From: Calliopsis andreniformis
Lineage: Eukaryota > Arthropoda > Insecta > Hymenoptera > Andrenidae
Assembly: GCF_051401765.1 (NCBI RefSeq)
Contig: NW_027480531.1
Span: 868,001-932,000 of the forward strand
Length of the DNA: 64,000 nt
Direction of reading: 5' to 3'
Positions 62,281-64,000 of the stretch are shown piece after piece; within the stretch, counting starts at the first letter, position 1, and every line of letters starts with the position of its first letter. A model generated the notes under the pieces. That model made no database searches and was not told the DNA's origin. It worked only from the letters and a program-made list of their open reading frames with translations. A program made the translations under genes and the position numbers.

Positions 62281-64000
62281 GAGGATTGAAGATTGGTTAT
62301 TGAGGATTGAAGATTGAGGATCGAGGATTGAGGATTGAGGATTGAGGATTGAGGATTGAGGATTGATGATTGAATATTGAAGACTGAGTGTTGAGGGTTG
62401 AGTGATGAGAATTGATGTTTGTGGGTAGAGATTTGAAGATTGCAGATTGAGTATTGAGTATTGAAATGTGTGAATTGATGATATTCTATTGAGGATTGAG
62501 GATTGACAACTGATTGTTGAGGACTGAGGGCTGATGGTTGAGGATTCAGGATTGAGGATTCAGGATTGAGGTTTGAGGACTGAGGATTAAGGATTGAGGA
62601 CTGAGGAATGAGGATTGAAGATCGAGGATTGGGTATTGAGGATTGCGGATTGAAGGTTGAGGATTGGGGATTGAGGATTGACGATTGAGGATTGAGCATT
62701 GAGGACTGAGTATTGGGGATTGAGCATTGAAGATTGAGTATTGATTATTGAAGATTGAGGATTGAGGATTGAGGATTGACGATTGAGTATTGAGGATTGA
62801 AGATTGAGGATTGAGGGTTGAGGATTGAAGATAGGACTGAGTGTTGAGGGTTGAGTGATGAGAATTGATGTTTGTGGATTGAGATTTGAAGATTGAAGAA
62901 TGGGGATCGAGTATTGAAAACTGTGAATTGAGGATATTCTATTGAGGATTGAGGATTGACAATTGATTGTTGAGGACTGAGGGCTGAAGGTTGAGGATTC
63001 AGGATTGAGGATTCGGGATAGAGGTTTGAGGACTGAGGATTGAGGGTTGAGGATTGAGGATTGAGGATTGACGCTTGAGGATTGAGGGTTGAGGATGGAG
63101 GATTGAAGAGAGAGGACTGAGTGTTGAGGGTTGAGTGTTGAGAATTGATGTTTGAGGATTGAGATTTGATTATTGAACATTGTGGATTGCGTATTGAAAC
63201 ATGAGAATTCAGGATATTACCTTGAGTATTGAGAATTGAAGATTGATGATTGAGTATTGAGGATTGATGGTTGATTGTTGAGTGTTGAATATTGAGGATT
63301 GAGGATTGAGCATTGAGGATTGAGGATTGAGGATTGAAGATTGAGTATTGATGATTGAAGATGGGAGGATTGAGGATGGGGGGTTGCGGATTGAGGACGA
63401 CGACTGACGGTTGAGGATTGAGGTTTGAGTATTGAGGGTTGGGTGAGTATTGAGGGTTGAAGATTGAGGATTTAGGATTGAGGGTTGAGGATTGAGCATT
63501 GAGGATTGAGGATTGAAGATTGAGTGTTGAGGATTGAAGATTGAGGATTGAGGATTGAGGATTGAGGATTGAGGATTGAAGATTGAGGATTGGGTATTGC
63601 GGATTGAACATTGAGGATTGAGGATTGAGAATTGAGGATTGAGGATTGAGGACAGAAGATTGAATATTGATGATTGAAGGTTGAGGATTGAGGATTGATG
63701 GTTGTGGATTGAGGACGAGGACTGAGGGACGAGTATTGCTGTTTGAGGTCTGACGGTTGAGGATTGCGGATAGAGAATTGAGGACTGAGGATTGAGGATT
63801 GAAGATTGAGGATTGAGGATTGAGGATTGAGGATTGAGGATTGAAGATTGAGGATTGTGGACTGAGTGTTGAGGGTTGAGTGATGAGAATCGACGTTTGT
63901 GAATACAGATTTGAAGATTGCAGGTTGATTATTGAGTATCGAAACCTGTGAATTGAGGATATTCTATTGAGGATTGAGGATTGAAAACTGATTGTTGAGG
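62281..64000 (+). repeat. Right-edge array segment
   Basis: M1 modules at 62400, 62853, 63133 (TTACCTT variant) and 63878, the last running off the window. From 63,424 the array has a register break (GGGTGAGTATT near 63,440), then near-consensus heptamers and an M2 copy with GAGGAC near 63.71 kb. The array plainly continues past 64,000. Confidence 0.75.

Larger units (their letters stand above)
1..64000 (+). repeat. Heptanucleotide satellite array, unit GAGGATT
   Basis: The window is made throughout of diverged copies of a 7-bp unit, GAGGATT on the + strand. Runs of perfect units are usually 2 to 8 long and alternate with units carrying one or two substitutions. The TTGA part of the cycle looks better kept than the GGA part: common variants are GAAGATT, GAGTATT, GAGAATT, GAGGTTT, GAGGGTT, GACGATT and GATGATT, plus GAGGACT. 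C is rare on the + strand, so GC skew is extreme and of constant sign. There is no gene-bearing or unique stretch longer than a few heptamers. Short-unit satellites of this length with internal higher-order structure are typical of eukaryotic heterochromatin; that placement is inference. The array continues past both window ends. Confidence 0.97.

Noticed and set aside
963..63961. M1 as an inserted transposable element or as a non-satellite sequence
   Set aside because: Its 24 units stay in strict heptamer register and each can be derived from GAGGATT by substitution. No terminal inverted repeats or target-site duplications are seen.
1..64000. Telomeric repeat array
   Set aside because: The G-rich unit with TT resembles telomeric units in style, but it is none of the telomere repeats I know, the copies are heavily diverged, and there is multi-kilobase higher-order structure, unlike telomerase-made DNA.
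1..64000. CRISPR array
   Set aside because: There is no constant repeat of 24-40 bp alternating with unique spacers of even length, and no cas-like gene. M1 copies are irregularly spaced and the sequence between them is the same heptamer.
1..64000. Hairpins, rho-independent terminators or attenuators
   Set aside because: The + strand is nearly C-free, so G-C paired stems cannot form within it. The only longer T runs are the T6 in subtype h modules, with no stem before them.
1..64000. tRNA or rRNA genes
   Set aside because: No stretch departs from the heptamer pattern long enough to hold one, and the composition excludes the required paired stems.
1..64000. Cyanobacterial STRR-type repeats as the identity of this array
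   Set aside because: Those heptanucleotide repeats are short intergenic tracts with other unit sequences, to my knowledge. An array of 64 kb without a gene does not fit, though origin from a bacterium cannot be ruled out on sequence alone.

Overview
The whole 64-kb window is one uninterrupted satellite-type array built from a 7-bp unit. On the + strand the unit is GAGGATT (the same cycle as TTGAGGA), and it appears in hundreds of point-mutated forms such as GAAGATT, GAGTATT, GAGAATT, GAGGACT, GAGGGTT and GACGATT. I see no gene of any kind: no protein-coding gene, tRNA, rRNA, transposon, CRISPR array or recognisable promoter. The + strand is almost free of C from end to end, so the array is in one orientation throughout, without a visible inversion or unique-sequence interruption, and it runs off both ends of the window.

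The long open frames on the - strand (up to 941 codons) are an artefact. The complement of the unit has no stop codon in any frame, and because 7 is not a multiple of 3 all three frames give the same heptapeptide, ILNPQSS. On the + strand the same unit puts a TGA in every frame about every 21 bp.

The array is not a uniform microsatellite. I find three kinds of internal landmark, all still derived from heptamers. Module M1 is a 168-bp run of 24 strongly diverged heptamers; I count 95 copies (one cut by the right edge), in several subtypes. Modules M2 and M3 each contain a 6-bp unit that breaks the 7-bp register. Stretches of near-consensus heptamers lie between them.

Using these landmarks the window resolves into nested, overlapping, same-direction duplications. 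At 0.7-16.9 kb there are units of 1,393 bp (199 x 7), 2,952 bp and about 8.79 kb. At 19-34 kb there are tandem duplications of about 5.66 kb and 3.35 kb. A 3.2-kb block at 15.7-18.9 kb recurs 19.2 kb away at 34.9-38.1 kb, and a 4.2-kb block at 30.7-34.9 kb recurs 8.3 kb away at 39.0-43.2 kb. At 42.4-45.5 kb there is a 1,691-bp tandem unit. At 45.6-52 kb there are repeated M1-rich units of about 0.75 and 4.3 kb, and at 52-64 kb a mosaic of pieces of all earlier types. Many copies differ by only a few bases by eye, which points to recent unequal exchange or segmental duplication.

The organism cannot be named from this sequence. Tens of kilobases of gene-free, higher-order-structured short-unit satellite are most like eukaryotic heterochromatin. 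Short intergenic heptanucleotide repeats are also known in bacteria (for example the STRR repeats of heterocystous cyanobacteria), so a prokaryotic origin is less likely but not excluded. Assembly error within near-identical blocks is also possible. Block boundaries below were judged by eye and are good to a few tens of bases.
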